Shown piece by piece: positions 47,133 through 57,000 of a DNA stretch of 64,000 nt (positions are counted from its first letter, which is position 1; each line of letters starts with the position of its first letter). The stretch comes from CAVWDU01 sp963840725 (GTDB taxonomy: Bacteria; Pseudomonadota; Gammaproteobacteria; Pseudomonadales; Halieaceae), in NCBI GenBank assembly GCA_963840725.1, contig CAWIZY010000004.1, positions 248,001 to 312,000 on the forward strand, written 5' to 3'. The notes below the pieces were generated by a model. That model had not been told where the DNA came from. It saw nothing but the letters and a program-made list of their open reading frames with translations, and did no database searches. The position numbers and the translations under genes are program-made.

Positions 47133-47169
47133 TAACCAGTTCACCCCCTCCAGGCAAGCATCTTGCGGG

Positions 47170-48174
47170 CTAGTCGCCCGCTGACTTATCTTGAGTGCTC
47201 AGGCGCTGCGCCCTGCGCGCCAGCTTGACCGCTAGATTTTCTCCCACTCCGGGCATGGACCACGGACAAACTGCAATACAGATCGCGCAGCCCGAGGTCT
47301 CGGCAAAAAACGGTATGCACTTGTCGAAATCAACATACCATTTCTCTTCACCGCGCACCATCTGCTTGTCCGGACCTATAGCCAGCGGAGGACAGGCGTT
47401 TTCGCACACCCGGCAGCGGGTGCAAAAATCATCAATGCCGAAATCCCTTTTGGGGGTAGTAGCAAAAGGAGCATCCGTCAGCACGGCAGCGAGACGGAAC
47501 GCCGAGCCGAATTCAGGATTGATCAATGAGCCGTGCTTGCCGAGTTCGCCAAATCCACATTCAAGCGCCGGCGGAATCAACAGAATCTTACCGACCATAG
47601 GTCCGGTCACCGGCTCTGCGTCCCAGCCCTGTAGTCGTAACCACCCGGCTACTTGCTTGGCAACTGCTGCACCGCGTCCGTACTGACGCGTCACATCGGC
47701 ACCGGCGGTTACATCCGGCGCGGTCTTGAGCAATTCGTAGTCATGCTGTACGCCGAGCACTATGACACGCTCGAACGCGCTCTCGTGATGCTCGAATACC
47801 CACTCGGGCCGCATTTGCGCAACACCGACCCGCTCGCAGTCACCCTGGTCGATAAACCGGTCCAGCGCCGAAGTCCAGGCCTCCGGTGATCGCTCTAGCG
47901 GCGAGTCTGCCAGCGCGGGGAGCGGCGCATCAAGAATGGCCTTGCGTCGCGCTCGTTCACGCATCAACTCCTCGTTGGGAGGCTCGCGCCGGTAAAACCA
48001 TTTTTGCACCTCGCCAAAGGGGATATCGTCCGGATCCGGTGCCCAGAACACCATTCGCGGACGTCGCGGTTCGACATCCTGTAAGCCATTGATCTCGTTG
48101 CCCGTTACTGCAGGACGCAGCGAAAGCATTGCCGGGTCGGGGGTAAATGGACGGTGGGGATTTTTCACAGCCAT
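47170..48174 (-). CDS. Reductive-dehalogenase-like Fe-S protein, copy 2
   Basis: With the ATG at 48174 the protein is 334 residues, the same length as copy 1 at 19.2 kb. Shared blocks include GELGKHGSLINPEFGSAFRL, CTRCRVCENACPP (cluster 1, near residue 248), the sequence MVRGEEKWYVDFDKCIPFFA and SGCAICIAVCPWS (cluster 2). The N-terminal RPAVTGNEINGLQDVEPRRP also parallels copy 1. It has no Tat signal or membrane anchor. It belongs to the RdhA/QueG fold; cobalamin dependence and dehalogenation are inferred from the family. The frame is open to 48213, adding 13 residues, but 48174 has GGAAG upstream and matches copy 1. Neighbours are a cupin and a broken sulfatase gene. Confidence 0.85.
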   Translation of the reverse strand: MAVKNPHRPFTPDPAMLSLRPAVTGNEINGLQDVEPRRPRMVFWAPDPDDIPFGEVQKWFYRREPPNEELMRERARRKAILDAPLPALADSPLERSPEAWTSALDRFIDQGDCERVGVAQMRPEWVFEHHESAFERVIVLGVQHDYELLKTAPDVTAGADVTRQYGRGAAVAKQVAGWLRLQGWDAEPVTGPMVGKILLIPPALECGFGELGKHGSLINPEFGSAFRLAAVLTDAPFATTPKRDFGIDDFCTRCRVCENACPPLAIGPDKQMVRGEEKWYVDFDKCIPFFAETSGCAICIAVCPWSMPGVGENLAVKLARRAQRLSTQDKSAGD

Positions 48175-48329
48175 AGTCGATTGCTTCCGGGCCTGCCCTG
48201 CACAGGGCCTCATGCCATCAAACTAGCAAGCTTCAGGATAAATGCAAGGCGACCGTCGGACACCCGCGTCTGTGGAGGGGGAGTGGCAATGCCCACTATC
48301 AGCGGGCTTTAGGCAGATCATGGTGGTGG

Positions 48330-49222
48330 CTACTTCGCTCCTGGATAAAAATCCGTCAGCTTGTCGACCGACCAGGAGTCCGGTTTTTGACTGGGTGGGT
48401 ACTCTTTAAAGGTGCTGAGAAATCCTCCCAGTATTTCCAGACCCCGGCAGCCCTGCGGCGCCTTGTCGATCATCCAGTCCCAGTAACTGTTGGAATTCTC
48501 CTCCGCCCGCTCATAAGGGTCCCTGCGCAAGTTATAGATCTTGAACATGCGCAGCGTGACAAAGGGCTCCGCCCAAAGCGCCAGCGTTTTGGCCCGGTTC
48601 TCGGCAAGCACCAGCTTCCAGCCATCAATTCTTACACCCACAGGCATCGCCTCGTCGTTCAGATAAATGAATGGATCACCCCTCTGGGGCCATACTTTTT
48701 GCGAAAACCGGGGTCCTGGGGATAGTCCGGGTCTTCGGGCTCCTCCTCAGCGTTAAGATGATAAAGGTTGCCAAAGAACTCATCGAAACCGTGATTCGTC
48801 GGCAGAAACTCGTCTTTGTCACCCAGGTGATTTTTACCGAACTGGCCTGTCGCGTAGCCTTGGACCTTGAGCACCTCCGCAATCGTAATATCGCGGTCCT
48901 GCAGCCCCAATTCAGCGCCTGGCAGGCCGACTTTCGTGAGTCCTGTGCGCAGACCCGCCTGGCCGGTAATCAAGGTTGAACGACCCGCGGTACAACTCTG
49001 ATCGCCGTAGTAGTCGGTAAAGCGCATCCCTTCATTGGCGATCCGGTCAATATTCGGGGTTTGATAGCCCATTATTCCGTCGCTGTAGGCACTGATATTC
49101 GTAATACCGATATCATCACCCCAGATCACCAGAATATTAGGCCTATCCGCTGCCTGGGCAAACGCGGCAAGCGCAGTGCCGAACACCAGTCACCCGGCCC
49201 TGAGTAGTGCCTTTGTGTGCAT
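48330..49222 (-). pseudogene. Decayed arylsulfatase (family S1), second copy
   Basis: The gene starts at ATG 49222 after GGAG, but a TGA stop follows ten codons into the signal peptide (MHTKALLRAG). Reading on, the N-terminal half is well preserved: NILVIWGDDIGITNISAYSD, YQTPNIDRIANEGMRFTDYY, the active-site motif CTAGRSTLITGQ, GYATGQFGKNHLGDKDEFLP and the KKYGPRGVIHSF segment. Here a deletion joins to YLNDEAMPVGVRIDGWKLVL in another frame, and the end is YNLRRDPYERAEENSNSYWD. The missing centre is perhaps 200 residues. The CTAGR Cys would become formylglycine in an active enzyme. It is a different paralogue from the one at 11.6 kb. Confidence 0.88.
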
Positions 49223-49269
49223 GGTTGATCACTCCATCATGGTTGCTAAATTAAGACGGCATAACGCCA

Positions 49270-51303
49270 TCAATGGCAGGCTTCCACATCCACCCTGCAG
49301 TCATAGTAGCAGGCGCCGCCGGCAAGATCGGCCTTGTGACCCGGTATCAGCGCATTGACGGTCTGGCCTGTGCGGCTATCGCCCAGCCAGGCACCCTTGG
49401 GTACGAATACCGTACCCGTGCGCACGCGGTCTGTGATACAAAGCGGTAACTGAACCTCGCCCTGCTGATTAAACAGCCGAACCAGTGTCTCTCCCTCCAA
49501 GGCCAGGTCGGCCGCATCATCCGGGTGCATTTCAACACTCAGATCGGCGTTCTGCCCGGTCACGCCGCCAAAGGTCGAATTGATTCTCTGCTCCGAGGCC
49601 GGACTCACGAGGATAAATCGGCCTCCCGATGACAACTCGCGAAAACGCGGCAACCCCAGACCGCAATCGGCCTCCAGGGTGTCACTGAACAGTTCGATGC
49701 GACCACTGGGAGTTGCTGGCGGAAGACCGCGCAACAACCCGGGAGGGTTCAAGGCCGCCATATCTACAGCATCATCAAGTGACAGCTCACTCGCGGTGCG
49801 CCCACCCAGGCGCTGCGCCGGAAATGCCTGGTCCATCAGCTGAAGATCGCTGTCTTCGAAACAGGACTCCTCGAAACCGAAGCGCGCTGCAAGCCGCCGA
49901 AACAGCTCGGTATTGGCGACTGCGTCACCGACCGGGGGAATGACGGCCGATGATCGCTGCAGGTACTGATGGCCGTAGGCTTTGTAAAGGTCGCCATACT
50001 CCACATGCGTGGCGGCTGGCAAGATTATGTCCGCGCAACGCATGGAATCGGTCATGCTGACATCTGACCCGACCACAAACAGGTCTGGTCGCTGCAGAGC
50101 GGCTTGCATCGTGCGCTGCCGGGGGTGCACCGCCACGGGATTGTGGTTATAGATGAATACGCCCCTGATCGGCACCTCGGTGCCCGGCGTCAGGATGTAA
50201 TCCGGGATATCCAGAACATTCAACTCCCGGGTGGGTGCTGCTCGCAGGTCCGGTCGCTGCAATCTTTCCGTGTCCGCTTTGAAATAACCGGAAACGTCAC
50301 AGACGCCTGCGCCCAGCGGCCCGATGTTCCCGGTCAAGGCTGGCAGTGCAAATGCAGCGCGCAGCCCTGAACCGCCGTTGCGATTGCGCTCCGGGGCGAC
50401 ACCCACCGATATGGCCGCGGGGCTGAGCTCCCCCCAATACCCGGCAAACTGACGTATGGCATCCGCCGGGACACCACAAATAGCCGCCGCGCGCTCCGGC
50501 GTGTAGTTTGCGGCCTCCGCCAGGAAAGCATCCGCACCATGAACGTGTGCCTCAATGAAAGCGTGGTTCAGAAACCCGCGAGACTGCAACTCGGCAGCCA
50601 CCGCGTAAGCCAGCACCACGTCGGTGCCCGGCAGCAGGGGCAAATGGAGATCAGCCTCATCAGCAATGCGGATACGTTTGGGGTCCACGACCACCAACCT
50701 GGCGCCGTTTTTGCGCGCATCTCGCAGCAAGGTGGTCAGATGCAGATTGCAGGCGGTGATATTATTGCCCCAGACTACAATCAGTTTGGAGTGCTTCAGC
50801 TCGGCGTACGGAATCCCACCGACATCACCAAAGACACTGTCCCACGCGGCACTCGAAACGCCGGCACACAGCGGTGACGAATCAACCCGACTGGCGCCCA
50901 ATCGGTTAAAAAAACGCTGATCCATCGAACCGCCGGAGAGCAGACCCATCGGCCCGCCGTAGCTCAGCGGCGCGATCGCCTCCGAGCCAAACTCGTTGAT
51001 GATGTCACTGAACCGGGCGTGGATCGTATCGAGAGCCTCCTCCCAGGATACGGGCGTAAAGCCACCCTCCCCCGTTGGACCGGTGCGCTTCAAGGGTTGC
51101 GTCAAACGCTGTGGACCATGCACTTGCCGCGGCAGAGCATTGGCCACTTTCGCGCAGATTTTTCCGCGCGTGAACGGATTGGCATGACTGCCTCGAACCC
51201 GGGTGACCTCCCCGTCGAGAACATCAACTGCAAGGCTGCAGGTATCGGCACAATCCAGCGGGCAGACGCTGGGCCTGGTTGCCACCTGTTCGCTCTGTGT
51301 CAT
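49270..51303 (-). CDS. Molybdopterin oxidoreductase (DMSO reductase family)
   Basis: A 677-residue catalytic subunit. The N-terminal [4Fe-4S] site is VCPLDCADTCSLAVDVLDG with Cys14, Cys18, Cys22 and Cys50 (RGKICAKV). Molybdopterin-binding segments include VVWGNNITACNLHLTTLLRD, RLVVVDPKRIRIADEADLHL, GVFIYNHNPVAVHPRQRTMQ and, near the C-terminus, a domain with RINSTFGGVTGQNADLSVEM. There is no Tat signal, so it is probably cytoplasmic, as in the formate-dehydrogenase-like or assimilatory branch. Partner subunits are absent. The ATG at 51303 gives a start 13 residues before the first Cys; the frame is open to 51333. Substrate unknown; the HAD gene lies 127 bp upstream on the same strand. Confidence 0.9.
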   Translation of the reverse strand: MTQSEQVATRPSVCPLDCADTCSLAVDVLDGEVTRVRGSHANPFTRGKICAKVANALPRQVHGPQRLTQPLKRTGPTGEGGFTPVSWEEALDTIHARFSDIINEFGSEAIAPLSYGGPMGLLSGGSMDQRFFNRLGASRVDSSPLCAGVSSAAWDSVFGDVGGIPYAELKHSKLIVVWGNNITACNLHLTTLLRDARKNGARLVVVDPKRIRIADEADLHLPLLPGTDVVLAYAVAAELQSRGFLNHAFIEAHVHGADAFLAEAANYTPERAAAICGVPADAIRQFAGYWGELSPAAISVGVAPERNRNGGSGLRAAFALPALTGNIGPLGAGVCDVSGYFKADTERLQRPDLRAAPTRELNVLDIPDYILTPGTEVPIRGVFIYNHNPVAVHPRQRTMQAALQRPDLFVVGSDVSMTDSMRCADIILPAATHVEYGDLYKAYGHQYLQRSSAVIPPVGDAVANTELFRRLAARFGFEESCFEDSDLQLMDQAFPAQRLGGRTASELSLDDAVDMAALNPPGLLRGLPPATPSGRIELFSDTLEADCGLGLPRFRELSSGGRFILVSPASEQRINSTFGGVTGQNADLSVEMHPDDAADLALEGETLVRLFNQQGEVQLPLCITDRVRTGTVFVPKGAWLGDSRTGQTVNALIPGHKADLAGGACYYDCRVDVEACH

Positions 51304-51430
51304 TGTTAAACCCCACGCACATCCCGACCGCAATAGCGCGTATCATGACCGACCGCAGGGCCCGGTTCAACTGGACGCCGCTCGCAAAGGAAGGGAGCGC
51401 CCGCCGCAAATAGCCAGGCCCTCTCCGGGG

Positions 51431-52117
51431 TCAGGTGTTCAAAACGGCTGGCTCCAGCACCGCCAGTGACTCCAGGCAGGCCAGTGCCTGACTGTAGTCC
51501 TGATCCAGAGTGTTTGCGCCCGGCGTCACAATACAGGGAACCCCTGCGGCGTGTGCAGAGAGCAGCCCCGACTCGCTGTCCTCGATAGCCAGACACTGGC
51601 TTGCCTCCAGCGCAAGGTCTTCCAGGCAGCGCGCATAGACATCGGGTGCGGGTTTGGAATGCGCTACCGCCTCCCGGTCCAGGATGACGGCAAATTGATC
51701 GGGGGCAAGACCTGTGGCTTCCAGCAGCGTTCTTATCGTAAGCCTGTCGGTGGTCGATGCTATCGCCAGCGCCAATCCTTCGCGCCCGGCAAGTGACACC
51801 AGGGCATCAACTCCCGGTCGCAGTGTCAAACCCTCTCGGGACGCCCGCTGCTGAAACAGCTCTGTCTTGCGGCGATGCAGAGAAGCGGCAGCCTGCCCGT
51901 CGATCGACGGCTCACCATGCGTGGCGGCATAGTCCTGAATCCGGCGGGCTCCGCCGGGCTGCGCAAGCAGCAATTTGTAATCTTCGCTGGCCCAGTGCCA
52001 GTCAAGACCCGCCTCTTTGAAAGCCTGATTAAAAGCCTGCCGCTGAAACTCCGATGTTTCAGTCAGGGTACCGATACCGCCGAAGATAACCGCTTTTGTT
52101 TGGGGATTAAGCTGCAT
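51431..52117 (-). CDS. HAD-superfamily hydrolase-like protein lacking the usual nucleophile Asp
   Basis: A 228-residue protein with the beta-phosphoglucomutase-like HAD pattern: cap region FQRQAFNQAFKEAGLDWHWA, motif II LAIASTTDRLTIRTLLEATG, motif III lysine in AVAHSKPAPDVYARCLEDL and motif IV CLAIEDSESGLLSAHAAGVP. Motif I, normally DxDGTL, reads FGGIGTLTET. Both Asp positions are replaced (Gly and Ile), so normal phosphotransfer chemistry looks impossible. The rest is well kept and the frame is clean, so it does not look like decay. The start ATG 52117 is chosen because it opens right before motif I; upstream in-frame residues are unlikely. Divergent from the aconitase X operon. Confidence 0.85.
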   Translation of the reverse strand: MQLNPQTKAVIFGGIGTLTETSEFQRQAFNQAFKEAGLDWHWASEDYKLLLAQPGGARRIQDYAATHGEPSIDGQAAASLHRRKTELFQQRASREGLTLRPGVDALVSLAGREGLALAIASTTDRLTIRTLLEATGLAPDQFAVILDREAVAHSKPAPDVYARCLEDLALEASQCLAIEDSESGLLSAHAAGVPCIVTPGANTLDQDYSQALACLESLAVLEPAVLNT

Positions 52118-52369
52118 GCCTGAGATTCCGCCGTGATAAAGAAACCTTTGATACGCGCCAGTGCTGCGCGTGGAGCACAATAAACGGTCATCGTCTTCCC
52201 TCGCAACCAGACTTGAGCGTTCCCTGAAGCCATGCGCAGCACCGCAGGTCGACTGCAGCATACCGGCAGGCTTGACCTGTGGATCGCCAATTGCCATTGT
52301 GCGTCAGTTTCCGTCGCCCGCCGGTGAATCCGCCGTGAGGTGGACCATCCCACTTGAGCAGCAACTACA

Positions 52370-53617
52370 ATGATGAAACTCGAGCCCATTGACCGCGACC
52401 TCATGAACGGTGTTCACGGCAAAGCTGCAGCAACCGCCATGGGACTGCTGCTGCAGTACGCAGAGGCGCTGGGGGTCACGCAATTCGTCTCAATAAGCGG
52501 CGCCCATATCGACGGATGCATGTACCACGGCGAATCCAGTATCGATTTTGCCCGCCGTTTCGTCGAGCTGGAGGGGGCCGTGCGTGTGCCCACCACGCTC
52601 AACGCAACGGCGGTGGATGTGCTGCACCCCGGTTTGCATCGGGGCGAGCCGACGCTGCCGGCCCGGCAGGAACACCTCACCGACCTGTACCTGCAATTGG
52701 GTTGCCAGGCCACGCTGACCTGCGCGCCCTATCAGCAACATGCCCGGCCCGGCATTGGCGATCATATCGCCTGGGCGGAGTCTAACGCTATTGTCTTTGC
52801 GAACTCGGTGCTCGGAGCGCGCACAGACCGCTACGGTGACTTTACGGATTTATGCGCCGCATTGACGGGACGGGTGCCCCGTGCAGGCCTGCATATAGAC
52901 AGCAATCGCTTGGCCACCGTGCGCGTCGACGCGCCCCCGATCGAAGACTGCAACCTGGAGCGGGATTTGTATTTTGGCTGTCTTGGCTATCTGCTGGGTG
53001 GGCGCTGCGGCAGCACCGTGCCGGTGGTGACGGGGCTGCCACCGGATACCACCGAAGATGATCTCAAGTTTCTTGGGGCTGCCGCGGCCTCATCCGGGTC
53101 TCTGGCGATGTTTCATGCTCTGGGCATCACGCCAGAAGCTGGCTCTCTGCGCGAGGCCACCGGCAACCGGCCGGATCTGCCACGGCTGACCTTCACCCAA
53201 CCGGACCTGGAATCTGTTCTGCGGGCACTGTGCCCGGTCGATGAATCTGAGGTTCTCGCGGCTGTTTGTCTGGGCTCGCCGCACTTTTCGCTTGCGGAGT
53301 TTGAGGCGCTCGCCACACGTGTGCGCAACCGGGAGCGCGCCATCGGCGTGGAATTTTACGTATCGACGTCGCGGGAAATCGCCGCAATAGTTGAATGCGA
53401 CCTGCGCTTTGAGGCGCTCAGAGAATTCGGGGTCACACTGGTCGTAGATACCTGCACCTACCTGGCCCCCGTCGTTGCCGCCGAGACCGGCGTGATTCTC
53501 ACCAACTCCGCAAAGTGGGCGCATTACGGGCCCGCCAATCTGGCGCGCCGGGTGGGCCTGGCCTCGCTGGAAAACTGCGTGCAGTCGGCTGCAACGGGTC
53601 GAGTATCTTTGCGATGA
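52370..53617 (+). CDS. Aconitase X, large subunit (DUF521/AcnX catalytic)
   Basis: A 415-residue dehydratase subunit of the aconitase superfamily. Recognisable blocks: VSISGAHIDGCMYHG, PTTLNATAVDVLHPG, TCAPYQQHARPGIGDHIAWA, ESNAIVFANSVLGARTDRYG, FGCLGYLLGGRCGSTVPVV, and the final VVDTCTYLAPV and TNSAKWAHYGPANLARRVGL. AcnX enzymes include bacterial cis-3-hydroxy-L-proline dehydratase and archaeal mevalonate 5-phosphate dehydratase. A bacterial genome without archaeal mevalonate genes nearby makes hydroxyproline or a related 3-hydroxy acid the likelier substrate. The small subunit gene overlaps it by 4 bases. Confidence 0.92.
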   Translation: MMKLEPIDRDLMNGVHGKAAATAMGLLLQYAEALGVTQFVSISGAHIDGCMYHGESSIDFARRFVELEGAVRVPTTLNATAVDVLHPGLHRGEPTLPARQEHLTDLYLQLGCQATLTCAPYQQHARPGIGDHIAWAESNAIVFANSVLGARTDRYGDFTDLCAALTGRVPRAGLHIDSNRLATVRVDAPPIEDCNLERDLYFGCLGYLLGGRCGSTVPVVTGLPPDTTEDDLKFLGAAAASSGSLAMFHALGITPEAGSLREATGNRPDLPRLTFTQPDLESVLRALCPVDESEVLAAVCLGSPHFSLAEFEALATRVRNRERAIGVEFYVSTSREIAAIVECDLRFEALREFGVTLVVDTCTYLAPVVAAETGVILTNSAKWAHYGPANLARRVGLASLENCVQSAATGRVSLR

Positions 53618-54036
53618 GTATCATCACCGCAACGCCACTGACGCCGGGCTCAGCTAACGGTGAATTATTGCTGCTGGACCAGGCTCTCAGTTTCTGGGGC
53701 GGTGTGGATACGGCCACCGGCGAGATTACTGACTACACTCATCCACAACACCGCGCGAGCGTGACCGGCAAGGTACTGGCTATGCGCGCCGCCAGAGGCT
53801 CGTCCTCATCATCCAGCGCGCTGGTGGAATGCCTGCGGCGAGGGACGGCACCCGCCGCCATTTTGCTGTCGGAAACCGACCCCATCCTGGTCATGGGCAG
53901 CCTGGTAGGCACCGAACTCTACGGTTACCCGCTACCTGTCATTCGGGTCGACTACCGACACTGGCCCCGGTTGAAGCTTGCCCAAAGCGCCCGGATCGAG
54001 CAATCCCGAGGTATTGCAACAGTCACACTGGCATGA
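53614..54036 (+). CDS. Aconitase X, small subunit (DUF126/AcnX swivel)
   Basis: A 140-residue swivelling domain encoded as a separate gene. Features: TPGSANGELLLLDQALSFWG, HPQHRASVTGKVLAMRAARG, then the Ser run GSSSSSSALVECLRRGTAP (substrate-binding loop), AILLSETDPILVMGSLVGTE and PLPVIRVDYRHWP. Its ATG overlaps the stop of the large-subunit gene (ATGA), a sign of tight co-translation. Together the two make a type II (two-gene) AcnX. The gene ends 32 bp before the end of the oppositely oriented indolepyruvate oxidoreductase gene. Confidence 0.93.
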   Translation: MSIITATPLTPGSANGELLLLDQALSFWGGVDTATGEITDYTHPQHRASVTGKVLAMRAARGSSSSSSALVECLRRGTAPAAILLSETDPILVMGSLVGTELYGYPLPVIRVDYRHWPRLKLAQSARIEQSRGIATVTLA

Positions 54037-54068
54037 GCAGGAGTCCGATCGTGTGGACACCCGCACCC

Positions 54069-57000
54069 TCAGGCGACCGACTGGGCGGCGTCTTGAATCT
54101 GCACCGGGTTTGCCGGGTTGTGAAACCGGTGCAGCTGCGCCGCCCGGTGCTCCCGATACTGAACCATTGATTGCGCCTTCACCGGGCCATAGCCGCGAAC
54201 CTGATCCGGCAGGCTGGCGCAGGCCAGTGCCGCGGAGTAGTTCTCGGCGGTCAGGTTTGTGATCAGTTCCTCCAGCAGCTGGCTGTAGTCATCAATGAGC
54301 GCCCTCTCCTCGCACCGCTCCGCAGATCGACCAAAGGGATCCAGTGCTGTACCGCGCACAGCTTTACAGCGCGCCAGCACCTTCAGGGCCGACATCATCC
54401 AGGGGCCAAAACTGCGTTTAAGCGGTCGACCCAGGGCGTCAGTACCGCTGTTGAAGATCGGCGGTGCCATATGAAAACTCAGTTGGTAGTCGCCATCGAA
54501 TGTCGCCTCCAGTTGCTGCAGAAACTCACCGTTGGTGTAAAGCCGCGCCACCTCATACTCATCTTTGTAGGCCATGAGCTTATACAGATAACGGGCGGCA
54601 GCCTCCGTCAGCTCAGTACGGCCGCTTACCGCGGCCCGCTCTGCAGCCCTGACGCGGGCAACCTTGTCGCGGTAAGCAGCTGCATAGCTGGCGTTCTGGT
54701 AGTCAACCAGCAACGCGCTGCGGTGCGCAATAAGCTCATCCAGGGTCATGGGGGCTGCGACAGTGGCAGTGAGGCCACCGGCACGGCTCACGGCATCCGG
54801 GTCAGCCGCGGCCAGCCGGCCCCAGGAGAGGGCCCGCTTGTTCTGCTCAATGCCGACTCCATTAATTTCAATGGCTCGCTGCAAGGCCCCCAGGGATACC
54901 GGCACCAGCCCCCGCTGCCAGGCGCAGCCCAGTAAAAAGACATTGGAATAGACCGTGTTACCCATAATCCGCTCCATCAGCATATTGGCCTGCACAGTCT
55001 GCACTCGGTCTGCACCGACAGCATTCTTAATGGCGTCAATGCGATCCTGCATGTGAATATCGGCATTGCGATTCTGAACAAACTGACCGCTGGGTATCTC
55101 TGTATGATTGACCAGTACCTGACTGCGGTTTTTGGCCAACACCCTTATACACCGCGGGTCAGTCCCCACTACCACGTCACACGCGATTACTGCGTCTGCC
55201 CGTCCGTCGGCGATGCGCACCTGATGCAGTGTCTGCGGATTCCGCCCGATCCGGATATGGCTGATCACCGCGCCCCCCTTCTGGGCAAAGCCGGTGAAAT
55301 CGAGAACACTCGCGCCCTTGCCTTCCAGATGGGCCGCCATAGTGATCAGCTGCCCCACGGTGACTACACCGGTGCCGCCGATGCCCGCGACCAGCAGGTC
55401 AAAGTTATCCTCCAGGGCATGCGGTTGAGGGCGTGGCAATGCGCTTACTCGCGCTTCGAATTCGTCGCTTACATCGATCGCGGCGGCCTGTTTGAGCCGT
55501 CCTCCCTGGACAGACACAAAGCTGGGGCAGAAGCCTTTAACACAGGAGAAGTCTTTATTGCAGGACGACTGGTCGATCTTGCGCTTGCGGCCCAGCTCGG
55601 TATCCAGCGGATAAATCGACAGGCAGTTGGATTGCACTGAGCAATCGCCACAACCCTCGCAGACCGCGTGGTTGATAAACATACGCCTGTCTGGGTCGGG
55701 GTAGCTGCCGCGTTTGCGCATTCGCCGCTTCTCTGCAGCGCAGGTCTGGTCGTATACCAGCACCGTGACGCCGGCGATATCGCGCAGCTCCCGCTGCACC
55801 CCATCCAGGTCATCCCGGTGGTGGAAACTGGTGCCATCAGGAAACAGGCGTTTATCTGTGTATTTCTCAGGCTCGTCGCTAAGTATCGCGATACGTCTGA
55901 CACCCTCGGACCGAACCTGGTTTGCGATCGCTGGAACGGTGATAACACCGTCCACCGGTTGCCCGCCGGTCATCGCGACCGCGTCATTGAACAGAATCTT
56001 GTAGGTGATATTGACGCCGGCAGCGACGGCCTGACGGATAGCCATATAGCCGGAGTGGAAGTAGGTGCCCTCGCCAAGGTTCTGGAAAATGTGCTGATTG
56101 CCGTTAAATCGCGATTTACCGACCCAGTTGACGCCCTCGCCACCCATCTGGATCAGTGATTCCGTATTGCGGTCCATCCACGAGGCCATAAAGTGGCAGC
56201 CAATACCTGCCAGCGCTTTACTGCCCTCGGGTACTCGAGTGGAGGTATTGTGCGGGCAGCCGGCGCAGAAGTAAGGGGTTCGCTTGACGTCGGTGGGCAC
56301 CGCAACATCAACCCGGGTCGCCGCCAGTTCGGCCAGTTCCGCCTCGAAATTAACGTCGGGAAATTCGTGACTGATGCGGGCGGCAACAATGGGAGCCAGC
56401 AGACCGGGGCTGAGCTCTCCCGTCCAGGGGACCAGCGGCCGGCCCTCCTCATCGTACTTGCCCACCATTCTGCTGGGCTTGTCGCTCTGGAAATCGTATA
56501 GAGCCTCCTTCAACCCGCTCTCGATAATGCCCCGCTTTTCCTCGACCACTAGCACTTCGTCTTTACCGCGCAGGAACGCTCTCGCCCCTTCGGTTTCCAG
56601 CGGCCAGACCATACCCACTTTGTAGATATCGATACCCAGTTCCCGACAGCGGGCTTCATCTACACCCAACAGCCGCAGCGCCTGCATAAGGTCGAGGTGG
56701 CCTTTACCCGTCGTGATGATGCCGAGTCGGGCGTCACGGATACCGTAGATAGCCCGGTCCAGTGGATTGGCCCTGGCAAAGGCCCTGACCGCGTCCAGCT
56801 TGGCGACCATGCGGGCCTCTACCTGCGGGCCGGGCAGATCCGGCCAGCGGTAGTGCAGGCCAAAGTCTGGCGCCTGGTAATCGTCTGGCTGCGTAAATTC
56901 CCGGAAGCCCCGCAGCTCTACCGAGGCGGCACTTTCGACCGTCTCGGACACCGCCTTGAAACCCACCCAGCAGCCCGAGTATCGCGACATTTCGAATCCA

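Noticed and set aside
47165..47181. Hairpin GCGGGC/GCCCGC as terminator between cupin and RdhA-like copy 2
   Set aside because: It has no T run on either side and overlaps a coding end.
54171..54935. Open frame of 254 residues opposite the indolepyruvate oxidoreductase end
   Set aside because: Shadow; the opposite strand encodes the continuous 1168-residue enzyme.
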